From NCBI RefSeq assembly GCF_000768065.1, contig NZ_JRKM01000001.1:4570001-4634000 (forward strand): DNA of 64,000 nt, given 5' to 3'. Below are positions 17,086-26,288 of the stretch, one piece after another. The first letter of the stretch is position 1, and each line of letters begins with the position of its first letter. The position numbers and the translations under genes are program-made. This DNA is from Aquabacterium sp. NJ1 (lineage in GTDB: Bacteria > Pseudomonadota > Gammaproteobacteria > Burkholderiales > Burkholderiaceae_C). The notes below the pieces were generated by a model. It searched no databases. It worked only from the letters and a program-made list of their open reading frames with translations, and was not told where the DNA came from.

Positions 17086-18837
17086 TCATTGTTCGTGCAC
17101 GTATTCACCGGGCGCATCGGCCAGCTTCTTTTTCTGGTTGGGCAAGCCCATGCGCGGGGGGGCGATCAGCCCGCTGGAGTGGCCCACCAGCCAGTTTTCC
17201 CAGGCCGGCCACCAGGAGCCTTCCTGGTGCGGCACCTCGGCCTGCCAGCGCTCGGGTGCGATGTAGCGCTCTTCGGGTGTGCGGCGGCGCAGCTGGAAGT
17301 GGCGGTTGGGATGCCCCGGCTCGCTGACGATGCCAGCGTTGTGGCCGCCACTGGTGAGCACGAAGGTGATGTCCAGCGGCAGCAGGTGCAGCTTGTAGAC
17401 CGACTTCCAGGGCGCGACGTGGTCGCTGACCGTGCCCACTGCAAAACAGGGCACGCGGATGTCGGTGAACCAGATGGGCGCGCCATTGACCTCGTAGCGG
17501 CCGGTGGCCAGGTCGTTGTGCAGGAAGAGCTTGTGCAGGTATTCGGAATGCATGCGGGCGGGCATGCGGGTGGTATCGGCGTTCCAGGCCATCAGGTCGT
17601 TGGGCTTCTCGCGCTGGCCAAGCATGTAATCCTTGAGCGCGCGTGACCAAATCAGGTCACTGGTGTGCAGCAGCTTGAAGGCGCCGGCCATCTGCGAGCC
17701 TTGCAACACACCTTGCTCGGACATCATGGCCTCCAGCAGGTTGACCTGGCTGTGGTTGATGAACAGCAGCAGCTCACCGGCTTCGGTGAAGTCACCTTGT
17801 GCGGCAAACAGCGAGATGGACGCGAGGCGCTCATCGCCGTCTCGGCCCATGGTGGCGGCCGCGATCTCCAGCATGGTGCCGCCCAGGCAGTAGCCCACGC
17901 TGTGGATCTTGCGCTCGGGCAGGATCTGGCTGATGGTGTCGATGGCGGCCATCACGCCATCGGCGCGGTAGGTCTCCATGCTCATGTCGCGGTCGACCGA
18001 GGTCGGGTTCTTCCACGAGATCATGAACACGGTGTGGCCCTTGTCGACCAGGAACTTGACCATCGAGTTGTGAGGCGACAGATCCAGGATGTAGTACTTC
18101 ATGATCCAGGCCGGCACGATGAGGATGGGCTCGGCATGGACCTTCTCGGTGCTGGGGCTGTACTGGATCAGCTCGATCAAATGGTTGCGGAAGACGACCT
18201 TGCCAGGCGTGATGGCCACGTTGTCGCCGGGCGTGAAAGCCTCCACGCCAGCGGGGGGCAGTTTGTGCACGATGCGGTGCAGGTCATCCAGCCAGTTGAG
18301 CGCGCCCCGGAACAGGTTCATGCCGTGCTCGTCCGCCGTGGCCTTGACCACGTCCGGGTTCATCCAGGGCACGTTGGACGGCGAGAACACGTCCATCCAT
18401 TGGCGGGCGGCGAACGTGGCCACGTCTTCGTGCTTGTGGCTCACGCCGGGCACATCGCGCGTGGCGCGGTCCCAGGCACGTTCCATGACCTGGAAGGTCT
18501 GTGCGTACAGGTTGTAGGGCCAGTGCTGCCAGGCGGCAGAGGCAAAGCGTGGGTCAGTACAGCAGATGCCGCTTTGCCGATCCGGCTGCATGATGTTGGC
18601 CGCCGCTTCCTGCGCATCCTCCAGCGTGCCCTTGACCACATCGAGTTGTTTGCCCGGCGAGATGGCCAGGTGCGACAGCCAGTCCAGGTACACCAGCATG
18701 CTGTGGATGGGGGAGACGCCGCCCATCATCTGACCCATCTTGCCCTGGGTGTGGCGGTCGATCTTGTGGACCAGGTCCTGCCATTGTTCCGAGGGTGTCG
18801 GGAGCGTCTGAGTTTGTGCCTGTATCTGGTTGCTCAT
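17086..18837 (-). CDS. phaC: class I-like polyhydroxyalkanoate synthase
   Basis: 583 aa from ATG 18837, which is preceded by AAGGTGA; an in-frame GTG lies three codons upstream. It polymerises (R)-3-hydroxyacyl-CoA. The PhaC N-terminal domain includes DPRFASAAWQHWPYNLYAQ and SPSNVPWMNPDV. The alpha/beta-hydrolase core has the lipase-like box GYCLGG with the nucleophile Cys (near residue 315), Asp in VSDHVAPW and His in SGGHNAG. The C-terminus has the usual EGSWWPAWENWL. It is embedded 25 bases after an ABC permease and 13 bases before MaoC-PTA, not beside phaA or phaB. It may be an accessory synthase rather than the main granule enzyme. Confidence 0.9.
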   Translation of the reverse strand: MSNQIQAQTQTLPTPSEQWQDLVHKIDRHTQGKMGQMMGGVSPIHSMLVYLDWLSHLAISPGKQLDVVKGTLEDAQEAAANIMQPDRQSGICCTDPRFASAAWQHWPYNLYAQTFQVMERAWDRATRDVPGVSHKHEDVATFAARQWMDVFSPSNVPWMNPDVVKATADEHGMNLFRGALNWLDDLHRIVHKLPPAGVEAFTPGDNVAITPGKVVFRNHLIELIQYSPSTEKVHAEPILIVPAWIMKYYILDLSPHNSMVKFLVDKGHTVFMISWKNPTSVDRDMSMETYRADGVMAAIDTISQILPERKIHSVGYCLGGTMLEIAAATMGRDGDERLASISLFAAQGDFTEAGELLLFINHSQVNLLEAMMSEQGVLQGSQMAGAFKLLHTSDLIWSRALKDYMLGQREKPNDLMAWNADTTRMPARMHSEYLHKLFLHNDLATGRYEVNGAPIWFTDIRVPCFAVGTVSDHVAPWKSVYKLHLLPLDITFVLTSGGHNAGIVSEPGHPNRHFQLRRRTPEERYIAPERWQAEVPHQEGSWWPAWENWLVGHSSGLIAPPRMGLPNQKKKLADAPGEYVHEQ

Positions 18838-18862
18838 GTGGGTCACCTTGTTTGTCGTTATG

Positions 18863-20002
18863 TCAGCCTTGTCGGGCCAGCATGGAACGGAACCTTGTCA
18901 GGGCGATGAAAAGGAACAGCACACCGGCGGCAGCCACTGCCAGCAACTCGGGCCAGACGATGTCCAGCCCGGCACCACGGTACAGCACCGCCTGCGTCAT
19001 CTTCACGAACTGTGTGGTGGGCGATACCTGAACGATACGCTGAATCAGCAAAGGCATGCTCTCGACCGGCGTCGCAGCGCCAGACAGCAGGTACAGCACC
19101 ACGTACACCGGGGCGGCCAGCAAACCGAACTGTGGCATGGACGAGGCCAGCGTGGCCAGCAAGATGCCCAGGGCCGTGACGGCAAACAGGTACAGCGCCG
19201 TACCTGTGAGGAACAGCGGCACCGAGCCCAGCAAGGGCACGTGCAGCCATTCATGCACCACCAGCCACAGCGACAGGCTCACTGCCAGCAGGATCACGCC
19301 GCCATTGGCCAGGATCTTGGCCATGGCGATCTCGCTGGGGCGCACCGGCATGACCAGCAAATGCTCGATGGTGCCGTGCTCGCGTTCACGGATCACGGCT
19401 GCCCCTACCAGGATGATGGCCAGCACGGTCACATTGGTGACGATCTGCATGACGGATGTGAACCAGTGCGACTGGTTGTTCGGGTTGAACAGCACGTGCA
19501 TCACCGGTGGCGCCGGCAGCATGGACTCGATGCCTTGCTGGTGGAAGAAGTCCAGCAACTCTTTCAGGAAGATCTGGTTGAGGTAGACCACACCCAGGCC
19601 GGCCTGCGTCATGGCGGTGGCGTCCACCGTGACCTGGATCGCGGGCGCGCGCCGGGCCAGCACATCGGCCTCGAAGCGCGGCGGGATGTCGATCACGAAG
19701 ATGACGTCGCTGCTGTCCAGCGCCGGGCCGGCTTGCTGGTGGGTGATGTCGCGCGGCGGCTTGAAGTAGGGCGGGCGAATGGCATCGCGCAGTCGGCGCG
19801 ACAGGGCCGAGTTGTCACTGTCGATGATGCCCACCGAGGCGTTGGCCACCTCCGCCTTGACGCCCTTGGCGGTGCTGTAGATGGCCACGGTGAAGGCGAA
19901 GATGATCAAGGCCATCAAGGGGACGTCGCCAAACAGGCTGCGCAATTCCTTGTTGGCCAGGCGGGCCACATTGCGGGTCCATTGCCATGCAGGCTTGTAC
20001 AT
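18863..20002 (-). CDS. ABC-2 type transporter permease
   Basis: 379 aa from ATG 20002, with a strong AGGAGGG before it and only two bases after the stop of the ATPase gene. There is one N-terminal membrane helix (VPLMALIIFAFTVAIYS), a large periplasmic domain (about residues 45-180) and five C-terminal helices including REREHGTIEHLLVMPVRPSEIAMAK. This is the YhhJ/YadH-type ABC-2 permease that pairs with RbbA-like proteins. The frame is open for another 189 codons upstream, but that part lies antiparallel in content to the real preceding gene and is not coding. Confidence 0.92.
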   Translation of the reverse strand: MYKPAWQWTRNVARLANKELRSLFGDVPLMALIIFAFTVAIYSTAKGVKAEVANASVGIIDSDNSALSRRLRDAIRPPYFKPPRDITHQQAGPALDSSDVIFVIDIPPRFEADVLARRAPAIQVTVDATAMTQAGLGVVYLNQIFLKELLDFFHQQGIESMLPAPPVMHVLFNPNNQSHWFTSVMQIVTNVTVLAIILVGAAVIREREHGTIEHLLVMPVRPSEIAMAKILANGGVILLAVSLSLWLVVHEWLHVPLLGSVPLFLTGTALYLFAVTALGILLATLASSMPQFGLLAAPVYVVLYLLSGAATPVESMPLLIQRIVQVSPTTQFVKMTQAVLYRGAGLDIVWPELLAVAAAGVLFLFIALTRFRSMLARQG

Positions 20003-20004
20003 GG

Positions 20005-22821
20005 TCAACCCTCCTGCTTTCTGACCAGCACGCGTGCCAGCCCCAGGTACAGCAGGCCGAAGCCCATCAGTGCGGCATACATGGGCAGGAAGCTGCCAAA
20101 GCCCAGGCCTTTGGTGAAGGCGCCCAGGCTGATCAACTGGAACCAGGACGCCGGGAAGCCCTTGCCCACCCACAGCGCCGAGCCGGTCAAGGTGGACACC
20201 GGGTAGAGCAGGCCGGAGAAGTTCACCGACGGGATCAGGCAGATGATGGCCGAGGCAAATGAGGCGGCCACCTGTGTCTGCAGAAACGCCGAGATCAACA
20301 GGCCCAGCGCCGTGGTGGCGAACACGAAGGTCAGGGCACCCAGGGTCAGCGCGAAGAAGTCGCCTTTCAGGGGCACCTGCAGCAGCACGATGGTGAGGAA
20401 CACCAAGGTCAGGAAGCTGGCCATGGCCAGCGCGATGTATGGCAGCTGCTTGCCCAGCAGGAACTGGCCCACGCTGGCGGGTGAGGCGTACAGGTTGATG
20501 ATGGAGCCCATCTCCTTTTCGCGCACCACGCCCAGCGCCGTCAGCATCGCGGGGATGATGATCAGGCACAGCATCAGCAAGCCAGGCGTGGAGGCATAGA
20601 TGCTGCGGAACTCCTGGTTGTAGGAGAAGCGCGGCTCCAGGCTGGCGGGCAGGGTGGGGGGCACCAGGCCAGGCTGCTCCTTGGCGAAGCGCATGGCGTG
20701 TTCCATCACGATGCCGGTGGCGTAACCACGCACGTTCTCGGCCGTGAAGGGGCCGGCACCATCGATGTAGAAGGCCACCTCGGGGTGACGCCCGCCGATC
20801 AGGTCGCGGCCGTAGTTGGGCGGGATCTCGACCACCAGGGATACATCGTGAGACTGCAGCGCCCGGTTGATGTCGGCCATGTCGCGCAAGGGCGGGTGTT
20901 CTTCGAAATACCGCGAGCCAGCGAAGTGTTCGATCAGCTGGCGGCTGTCGTAGCTCTGGTCATGGTCCAGCACCGAGAAGGCCACGTGCTCGATGTCGAA
21001 CGAGATGCTCCAGGCCGCCGTCACCAGCAGGATGATGGGGCCCAGCAGGGCAAAGGTCAGGCGGATGGGGTCGCGCTTGAGCTCCATGGCTTCGCGCCGC
21101 GCGAAGGCCCAGGTGCGTGACAGCCACAAGAGCAGGCCGATGTGCTTGGCATGGGGCTGCGCTTCGCCTTGTGGCGCGTTGACAGAGCGGTCGGGCTCCA
21201 CCGCGGGCGCCTGGGGTGCGGCTTTGACAGTGGCGGCAGCCTGCGCAGCCTGCACGGTGTCATCCGCTTCTTCCAGGTAGGCGATGAAGGCGGTCTCCAG
21301 CGAATCCGCCTGTTTGCTGTCACGCAAGGCCCGGGGCGAGCCCACGGCCAGCACGGTGCCGCGGTGCATCAACGAGATGCGGTCACAGCGTTCGGCCTCG
21401 TTCATGAAGTGCGTGGACACGAAGATGGTTACGTGCTCTTCGCGCGACAGCTTGGCCAGCTGGCGCCAGAACATGTCACGTGCGGCCGGGTCCACGCCCG
21501 AGGTGGGTTCGTCCAGGATCAGCACCTCGGGGCGGTGCAGGCACGCGGCAGCCAGTTGCAGACGCTGGCGCATGCCCAGTGAGAGCTGCATGGGCTTGGC
21601 GTCAGCATGGTCGACCAGATCAAAGCGCCGCAGGCCATCTTCGATGGCGGCTTCGGCGGCCGCGCCTTCCAACTGGTAAAGCCTGGCGTGCAGCGTCAGG
21701 TTCTGGCGCACGCTCAGCTCTTCGTACAGCGAGAAGGCCTGCGACATATAGCCCACCCGCATGCGCGTGCTCAAGTCATGGGCATCGATGGGCTGGCCCA
21801 GCAACATGGCCTCGCCTTCGCTGATGTCCAGCAAGCCCGTCAGCATCTTCATTGTGGTGGTCTTGCCGCAGCCGTTGGAGCCCAGAAAGCCGAAGATCTC
21901 GCCTCGCTCGATGCGAAAGCTCACGTTGTTGACGGCAATGAAATCGCCAAAGCGCCGGGTGAGGCCTTTGGCTTCGATGGCGGGTGGCCCTTCCGTGGCT
22001 TCGCGTGGCGGGATCACCAGTGCCTCACCACTGCCGCGCTTGTCGGGGGGCAGCATGGCGATGTAGGCCGCCTCCAGCGTCTTTTCGGGCGTGCGTGCCA
22101 GCACAGCCTGCGTATCGTCGAAGACCAGGATGCGGCCTTCGTCCATCGCGACCAGGTATTCAAAGCGCTCGGCTTCTTCCATATAGGCGGTGGCCACTAT
22201 CACCGTCATGCCTGGGCGTTCCCGGCGCAAGGTTTCCACCAAGGACCAGAACTGGCGACGCGACAAGGGGTCCACGCCCGTGGTGGGCTCGTCCAGGATC
22301 AGCAGATCCGGGTCATGCACCAGCGAGCAACACAAGCCGAGCTTCTGCTTCATGCCGCCCGACAACTTGCCGGCCGGCCTGTCGCGGAAAGGGGCCAGGC
22401 CCGTGGCATCCATCAGGCGCTGGATGCGGGCTTCGCGCTCCGCTGCGCCCTGGCCAAAGAGCCTGGCGAAGAAGTCGATGTTCTCGGCCACGGACAGGGT
22501 GGGGTAGAGGTTGCGGCCCAGGCCCTGGGGCATGAAGGCCACACGTGGCGCCAGTTGCGCCCGGTTGTCGGCCTGGGCGATGTCCAGCCCGAGCACCTCG
22601 ACCTGGCCATGCTGAAGGCGCTTGACGCCTGCGATGATGGCCAGCAGCGTGGACTTGCCCACGCCATCGGGCCCGACCAGGCCGATGGTCTTGCCCGCGG
22701 GCAAAGCCAGGTTGACGTGGTCCATGGCGCGTGTGGCGCCATAGGTGTGGCCCAGATCCGTGATGCGCACGGCCAGATCCTGGCGGGCATCCACGGTGGG
22801 GGCGGCTTGAGGCCGGGTCAT
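20005..22821 (-). CDS. RbbA/YhiH-like fused double ABC ATPase and ABC-2 permease
   Basis: 938 aa. Two complete ATPase domains come first: Walker A GPDGVGKST with signature LSGGMKQKL and Walker B LLILDEPTTGVDP, then Walker A GSNGCGKTT with signature LSLGMRQRLQL and LILDEPTSGVDP. An ABC-2 membrane domain with a large periplasmic loop follows from about residue 580 (FARREAMELKRDPIRLTFALLGPII). In E. coli the homologue was named ribosome-associated ATPase, but the operon pattern with HlyD, a second permease and an outer-membrane channel indicates an exporter. It starts 15 bases after the hlyD-like gene. Confidence 0.93.
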   Translation of the reverse strand: MTRPQAAPTVDARQDLAVRITDLGHTYGATRAMDHVNLALPAGKTIGLVGPDGVGKSTLLAIIAGVKRLQHGQVEVLGLDIAQADNRAQLAPRVAFMPQGLGRNLYPTLSVAENIDFFARLFGQGAAEREARIQRLMDATGLAPFRDRPAGKLSGGMKQKLGLCCSLVHDPDLLILDEPTTGVDPLSRRQFWSLVETLRRERPGMTVIVATAYMEEAERFEYLVAMDEGRILVFDDTQAVLARTPEKTLEAAYIAMLPPDKRGSGEALVIPPREATEGPPAIEAKGLTRRFGDFIAVNNVSFRIERGEIFGFLGSNGCGKTTTMKMLTGLLDISEGEAMLLGQPIDAHDLSTRMRVGYMSQAFSLYEELSVRQNLTLHARLYQLEGAAAEAAIEDGLRRFDLVDHADAKPMQLSLGMRQRLQLAAACLHRPEVLILDEPTSGVDPAARDMFWRQLAKLSREEHVTIFVSTHFMNEAERCDRISLMHRGTVLAVGSPRALRDSKQADSLETAFIAYLEEADDTVQAAQAAATVKAAPQAPAVEPDRSVNAPQGEAQPHAKHIGLLLWLSRTWAFARREAMELKRDPIRLTFALLGPIILLVTAAWSISFDIEHVAFSVLDHDQSYDSRQLIEHFAGSRYFEEHPPLRDMADINRALQSHDVSLVVEIPPNYGRDLIGGRHPEVAFYIDGAGPFTAENVRGYATGIVMEHAMRFAKEQPGLVPPTLPASLEPRFSYNQEFRSIYASTPGLLMLCLIIIPAMLTALGVVREKEMGSIINLYASPASVGQFLLGKQLPYIALAMASFLTLVFLTIVLLQVPLKGDFFALTLGALTFVFATTALGLLISAFLQTQVAASFASAIICLIPSVNFSGLLYPVSTLTGSALWVGKGFPASWFQLISLGAFTKGLGFGSFLPMYAALMGFGLLYLGLARVLVRKQEG

Positions 22822-22836
22822 GTTGCTGGCCTCGTG

Positions 22837-23838
22837 TCAGTTCTTCGCAGTGTCCACCGGCGGCAGCTTGACGGCCAGGTTGTCCGGCCACTTCACCGAC
22901 TTGTCGGCGCGCACAAAGCCATAACCTGTCAGGCCCGCCTTCACGTAGGACGCGTACTGCATGGCCACCTCGGTGGGCACCTTGAGTTTGACGCGGTAGA
23001 CCAGCTTGTCACGCTCGGAGGTCGTCTCCACATACTTGGGCGTGAACTGCGCCTCAGCCGCCACGAACGACACGCGCGCGGGAATGGTGAACTGTGTGGC
23101 CGCATCCAGCACGATGCGGGCCTCGTCGCCCACCTGCAGCTTGCCGGCGATCGAGGTGGGCAGGAACACCGTCATGTGCACATTGGAGGTGTCCAGCAGC
23201 GTCGCCACGCGCCCGCCGGACGGGATCACCGAGCCGGGTTCGACCACGCGGTATTCGATGCGGCCATTGACCGGCGCGCGCAGGCTCATGTCTTCAATGG
23301 CGATGTCCAGCCGCTTCATCTGCGCTTCGGCTTCGGACCGTGCCGCCGTGGCCTCGCCAATGGCCGCAGTGGCCACCTGCACACCGGCATTCTCGCCATC
23401 GCGCTGCGCTTGCCTGCGCTCGACTTCGGCACCAGATACGAGCGCGTCCTGCTTCAGCTTCGTGGTGTGATCCAGCTCCAGCTGCGCGATGCGGGCCTGC
23501 ACCTTGCGGACCTCGGTCTCGGCGGACGCACGCGCCATGGCCTGGCTGGCACGCTGGCGAGCGGCCTCCACGGCGGCGCGTTGTGCGACCAGCTCGGTGC
23601 TGTCCTGTCGTGCGATCAAATCGCCTGCCTTGACCAGATCCCCTTCGTTGACCGGCAGTTCAATGATGCGCCCAGGGTATTTGGCGGCGATCTCGATGCG
23701 TTCGACCTCCAGCCGGCCATTGCTGCGGATCAGGCCTGCGGGGATCGGGTCGCGGTGGCTGTTGACCCACCAGGCCACGCCGCCCGCGGCACAGATGACA
23801 GCGGCCAGGATCAGCCAGGGGGTGGTTTTCTTGCTCAT
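22837..23838 (-). CDS. HlyD/MFP family periplasmic adaptor
   Basis: 333 aa. It has an N-terminal membrane anchor (TPWLILAAVICAAGGVAWWV), a split biotinyl-lipoyl domain (GRIIELPVNEGDLVKAGDLIARQDSTEL and SLRAPVNGRIEYRVVEPGSVI), a long coiled-coil hairpin of about 100 residues between them, and a beta-barrel region. It bridges the ABC permeases and the outer-membrane channel. Its ATG overlaps the TetR stop (ATGA, 23838-23835), so the regulator and adaptor are translationally coupled. It resembles the YhiI/YbhG type that accompanies RbbA-like ATPases. Confidence 0.93.
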   Translation of the reverse strand: MSKKTTPWLILAAVICAAGGVAWWVNSHRDPIPAGLIRSNGRLEVERIEIAAKYPGRIIELPVNEGDLVKAGDLIARQDSTELVAQRAAVEAARQRASQAMARASAETEVRKVQARIAQLELDHTTKLKQDALVSGAEVERRQAQRDGENAGVQVATAAIGEATAARSEAEAQMKRLDIAIEDMSLRAPVNGRIEYRVVEPGSVIPSGGRVATLLDTSNVHMTVFLPTSIAGKLQVGDEARIVLDAATQFTIPARVSFVAAEAQFTPKYVETTSERDKLVYRVKLKVPTEVAMQYASYVKAGLTGYGFVRADKSVKWPDNLAVKLPPVDTAKN

Positions 23839-24521
23839 GGCGTGGAAGACAGGTTGGCGGCGCTCAGCAACTGGGCGCGAAGCGTCGGTGTGAGTACGTC
23901 CAGCAATTGCTCGACGCGCTGAGGGGTGATGGCGTCCCAGTCGAGCCGGCGCATCAGCACCGAGTCTGCAAGACGCAGGCAGATGAATTGATGAATCAGA
24001 AAAAAAGACAGGGTGCGCACATGAAAGTCCTCAGGGGCGCGTTGCATGATGCGCGCCAGCACCTGGTTGAGGCAGCACTGCACGGGCTCGACCACCTGTG
24101 CAAACACGCGCTCGAAGGCTTCACCGTGCTCGGCCTGCGCCCGCAGGAAGAACTGCACCCAGCTGGCGGGCACCTTGTCGGCCAGCAGCAAACGCGTTTC
24201 GTCCAACAGGAAGCTGACCATCAGATCGATCAGGCCCGGTGTGTCCGGCGTCTGTGCACTCTGTTCACGCAGCCTGGCCAGTGGTGCTGCCTGCGCCTGT
24301 TCGATGAAACTGGCCAGATGCCCGGCTGCCTGGGCGTACAGATCTTCCTTGGTGCCGAAGTAATAAGGAATGGCACCCAGGTTCATGGACGCCGCCTGCG
24401 CGATCATCCGTGTCGTGGTGGCGTCAAAGCCATGCCGGCCAAAGAGATCCAGCGCAGCCAGGATCATGCGCTCGCGTGCGTGAGCGCCTCGGCTGGCTTC
24501 TGTGGATCGCGGGGAGGGCAT
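23835..24521 (-). CDS. TetR/AcrR family regulator (CecR-like)
   Basis: 228 aa. The N-terminal HTH is MILAALDLFGRHGFDATTTRMIAQAASMNLGAIPYYFGTKEDLYAQ. The C-terminal ligand domain resembles the CecR/DUF1956 family, which controls ybh-type ABC exporters in enterobacteria. As first gene of the eight-gene run it probably represses the whole operon, including phaC. The 93-base upstream gap contains ATGAC direct repeats (near 24575 and 24583) but no clear palindrome that I would call an operator. The ligand is unknown. Confidence 0.88.
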   Translation of the reverse strand: MPSPRSTEASRGAHARERMILAALDLFGRHGFDATTTRMIAQAASMNLGAIPYYFGTKEDLYAQAAGHLASFIEQAQAAPLARLREQSAQTPDTPGLIDLMVSFLLDETRLLLADKVPASWVQFFLRAQAEHGEAFERVFAQVVEPVQCCLNQVLARIMQRAPEDFHVRTLSFFLIHQFICLRLADSVLMRRLDWDAITPQRVEQLLDVLTPTLRAQLLSAANLSSTP

Positions 24522-24614
24522 GGCCGGTGCGCGCTGAGTGGCGTCTCATGGATCTTGAGTTCAGTCGATCGTATGACTTTTGCATGACGCGAGTTTGATT
24601 CGGGTCAAGCTACT

Positions 24615-25148
24615 TCATGAAGTGATGGTGCGGCGCAGCATGAATGTGGCACCTTCACCGAAAGAGGCCAGCTTGGCCTCGCTGATCTGGTTCGCCGTGC
24701 CCCCGACCGGCTCGAAGCCGTGGCGGCGCCAGAAGGGCACGGAGCCCTGCACCGCAATCAGGCCCATGGCCCCCAGTCCCAGCGCCTGCGCCAGCTCGGT
24801 TGCCCTCTGCAGCATCAAGCTGGCCAGCCCGGTACCACGTGCATCGGGGTGGATCGCCAGGTCATGCAGGTATAGCCAGTTCGGGTCGGCTGGCCTAGTC
24901 CAATCGGGTGAATGCAGCGCGGGCAGCAGATCCCCCTCGATGGGTAGGCAAACCAGATACGCCAGCAGGCCAGAGGGCCCCGGCATGACCCAGCAACTCT
25001 CCGGGGCCGCCAGCAACTTGGACGCAAAAGATGCTTTCGGTTCGTTAAATTCAAGGCCGTAGCAGGTGGTTTGCAGGCTGATGACGGCATCCAGATCACC
25101 CTCCAGCATGAGGCGGGGTGACTGGTTGATGGGCATCAAAGGCTTCAT
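24615..25148 (-). CDS. GNAT family N-acetyltransferase
   Basis: 177 aa from ATG 25148. The acetyl-CoA-binding motif A is LYLHDLAIHPDARGTGLASLML, followed by GLIAVQGSVPFWRRHGFEPVGG. It would acetylate an amine or N-terminus; the substrate is not predictable. It lies 93 bases upstream of the TetR gene on the same strand and could contribute to, but is probably not part of, the exporter operon. Its last codons contain the palindrome ACTTCATGAAGT (24612-24623). Confidence 0.85.
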   Translation of the reverse strand: MKPLMPINQSPRLMLEGDLDAVISLQTTCYGLEFNEPKASFASKLLAAPESCWVMPGPSGLLAYLVCLPIEGDLLPALHSPDWTRPADPNWLYLHDLAIHPDARGTGLASLMLQRATELAQALGLGAMGLIAVQGSVPFWRRHGFEPVGGTANQISEAKLASFGEGATFMLRRTITS

Positions 25149-25416
25149 GGGATTCGGCAAAGTGATGGAACGGGGTATGCGCCAGGCGTGCTGGCATGCC
25201 AGATGGCCCTCATCTACCGGGGGATGGTGGAATCCCGAATCAGGGTGGTACTTTTTACGTCAATGCTTACCCTGAGTTTGATGCTTTTGGGCCTCCTTTG
25301 AGGCCCTTGGATCCCCGAAGCAGGGGGGGTAGGAAAATCGGCGCGCAGGCAACATTAATCGCACATCAACACCGCTTCGCTCAATAGCAGCAAGCAACAC
25401 CACTAGGAGCATCGAA

Positions 25417-26094
25417 ATGCAAAAAGCCCTGTCGTTCCGCTCGATCGCTGTCGCAACCGCACTGGTCGCTGCCGGCGCGTCGGCTCACGCCAACCTGACC
25501 ATCCCCGCCAACAGCCTGGTTGCCAACTCCGTTCAAGCCTTCTCGCAAGAATCCCTGGACGCCTTTGAAGTGGGCGGCGTGACCGTGACCCCCCTGGGCA
25601 ACGCCACCGCTGTGGACGGCGTGGCTGGCGCCTTCAGCTTCCCCATCACCTCGATCACCATCAACAACCAGCTGAAGATCGCTTCTGGCGACGCCAAGGG
25701 CTCTGCGCTGGAAATCTCGCGTATCGCCCGTAACGTGGGCAAGGTCGGCGTCACGGTGGCCAACTTCACCATCAACTACACCACCAAGCAAGTGCTGGCT
25801 GACACCACCCCCCTGGGCGGCACCACGACCAAGCAAGCTCCCCTGTACAACTTCAACGTTGCTACGCCCCTGGGCATCAAGTACAAGTTCCCTCTGACCA
25901 TCACTGGCCACGAAGTGCTGGACCAGCTGACCCTGACGCCTGAAATGAACGCCACGATGAAGTCTGCGCTGGCCCTGACGCCTGTTTTGGCCGCCGCGCT
26001 GGATTCCATCACCACCTTCGGCACGCTGACCCAGGACATCCTGGTCAAGCTGCGCGCCAAGCCCGTGTCGACCACGCTGTACGTGCCCCAGTAA
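25417..26094 (+). CDS. secreted family protein, paralogue 1 (no anchor)
   Basis: 225 aa; I do not recognise a named family. It has a signal peptide ending ASAHA, then a beta-rich, Asn/Thr-rich exported domain. Blocks shared with the genes at 27272 and 36517 are ANSV.. FS..., LGNATA, VANFTINYTTKQVLAD, PLGIKYKFPLTITGHEVLD and FGTLTQDILVKLRAKPVS. It ends at LYVPQ with no membrane anchor. The start is fixed by AGGAG nine bases upstream. The 268-base gap before it (25149-25416) holds a GGGCCTC/GAGGCCC hairpin (25289-25306) and presumably the promoter. A strong terminator follows. It is probably released outside the cell or stays periplasmic. Confidence 0.8.
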   Translation: MQKALSFRSIAVATALVAAGASAHANLTIPANSLVANSVQAFSQESLDAFEVGGVTVTPLGNATAVDGVAGAFSFPITSITINNQLKIASGDAKGSALEISRIARNVGKVGVTVANFTINYTTKQVLADTTPLGGTTTKQAPLYNFNVATPLGIKYKFPLTITGHEVLDQLTLTPEMNATMKSALALTPVLAAALDSITTFGTLTQDILVKLRAKPVSTTLYVPQ

Positions 26095-26159
26095 TTCTCG
26101 ATCAATCGGATCACGTGGCAGGGGCTCTCCCCCTGCCTCTCTCTCGAGAAGCTCTTTGA

Positions 26160-26199
26160 GTCCTGCAAACGGTTGTATGGTTTGCAGGACTTGTTTTTT
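26160..26199 (+). terminator. rho-independent terminator after paralogue 1
   Basis: GTCCTGCAAAC (26160-26170) pairs perfectly with GTTTGCAGGAC (26180-26190), followed by TTGTTTTTT. It marks the end of a monocistronic transcript for the secreted protein. Confidence 0.9.
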
Positions 26200-26288
26200 G
26201 GCAACGCCGATGGCGTGCGACGCCATGCGTCGGCTTGTTGGTGCAGACTGCGGGCATTCGGGTGCATGTTCGTAGAGGTTTCCCAAAG

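Noticed and set aside
20003-20569. Upstream extension of the ABC permease frame
   Set aside because: It lies inside the RbbA-like gene in another frame, and a strong AGGAGGG precedes the ATG at 20002.
21607-23922. Long plus-strand open frame opposite the exporter genes
   Set aside because: Antisense shadow of the RbbA-like and HlyD genes, whose motifs are unmistakable.
24612-24623. Palindrome ACTTCATGAAGT as TetR operator
   Set aside because: It is inside the end of the GNAT gene, about 90 bases from the TetR start, and appears once; too weak to claim.
25289-25306. GGGCCTC/GAGGCCC hairpin as terminator
   Set aside because: No T-run follows on either strand, and no gene ends near it on the plus strand.
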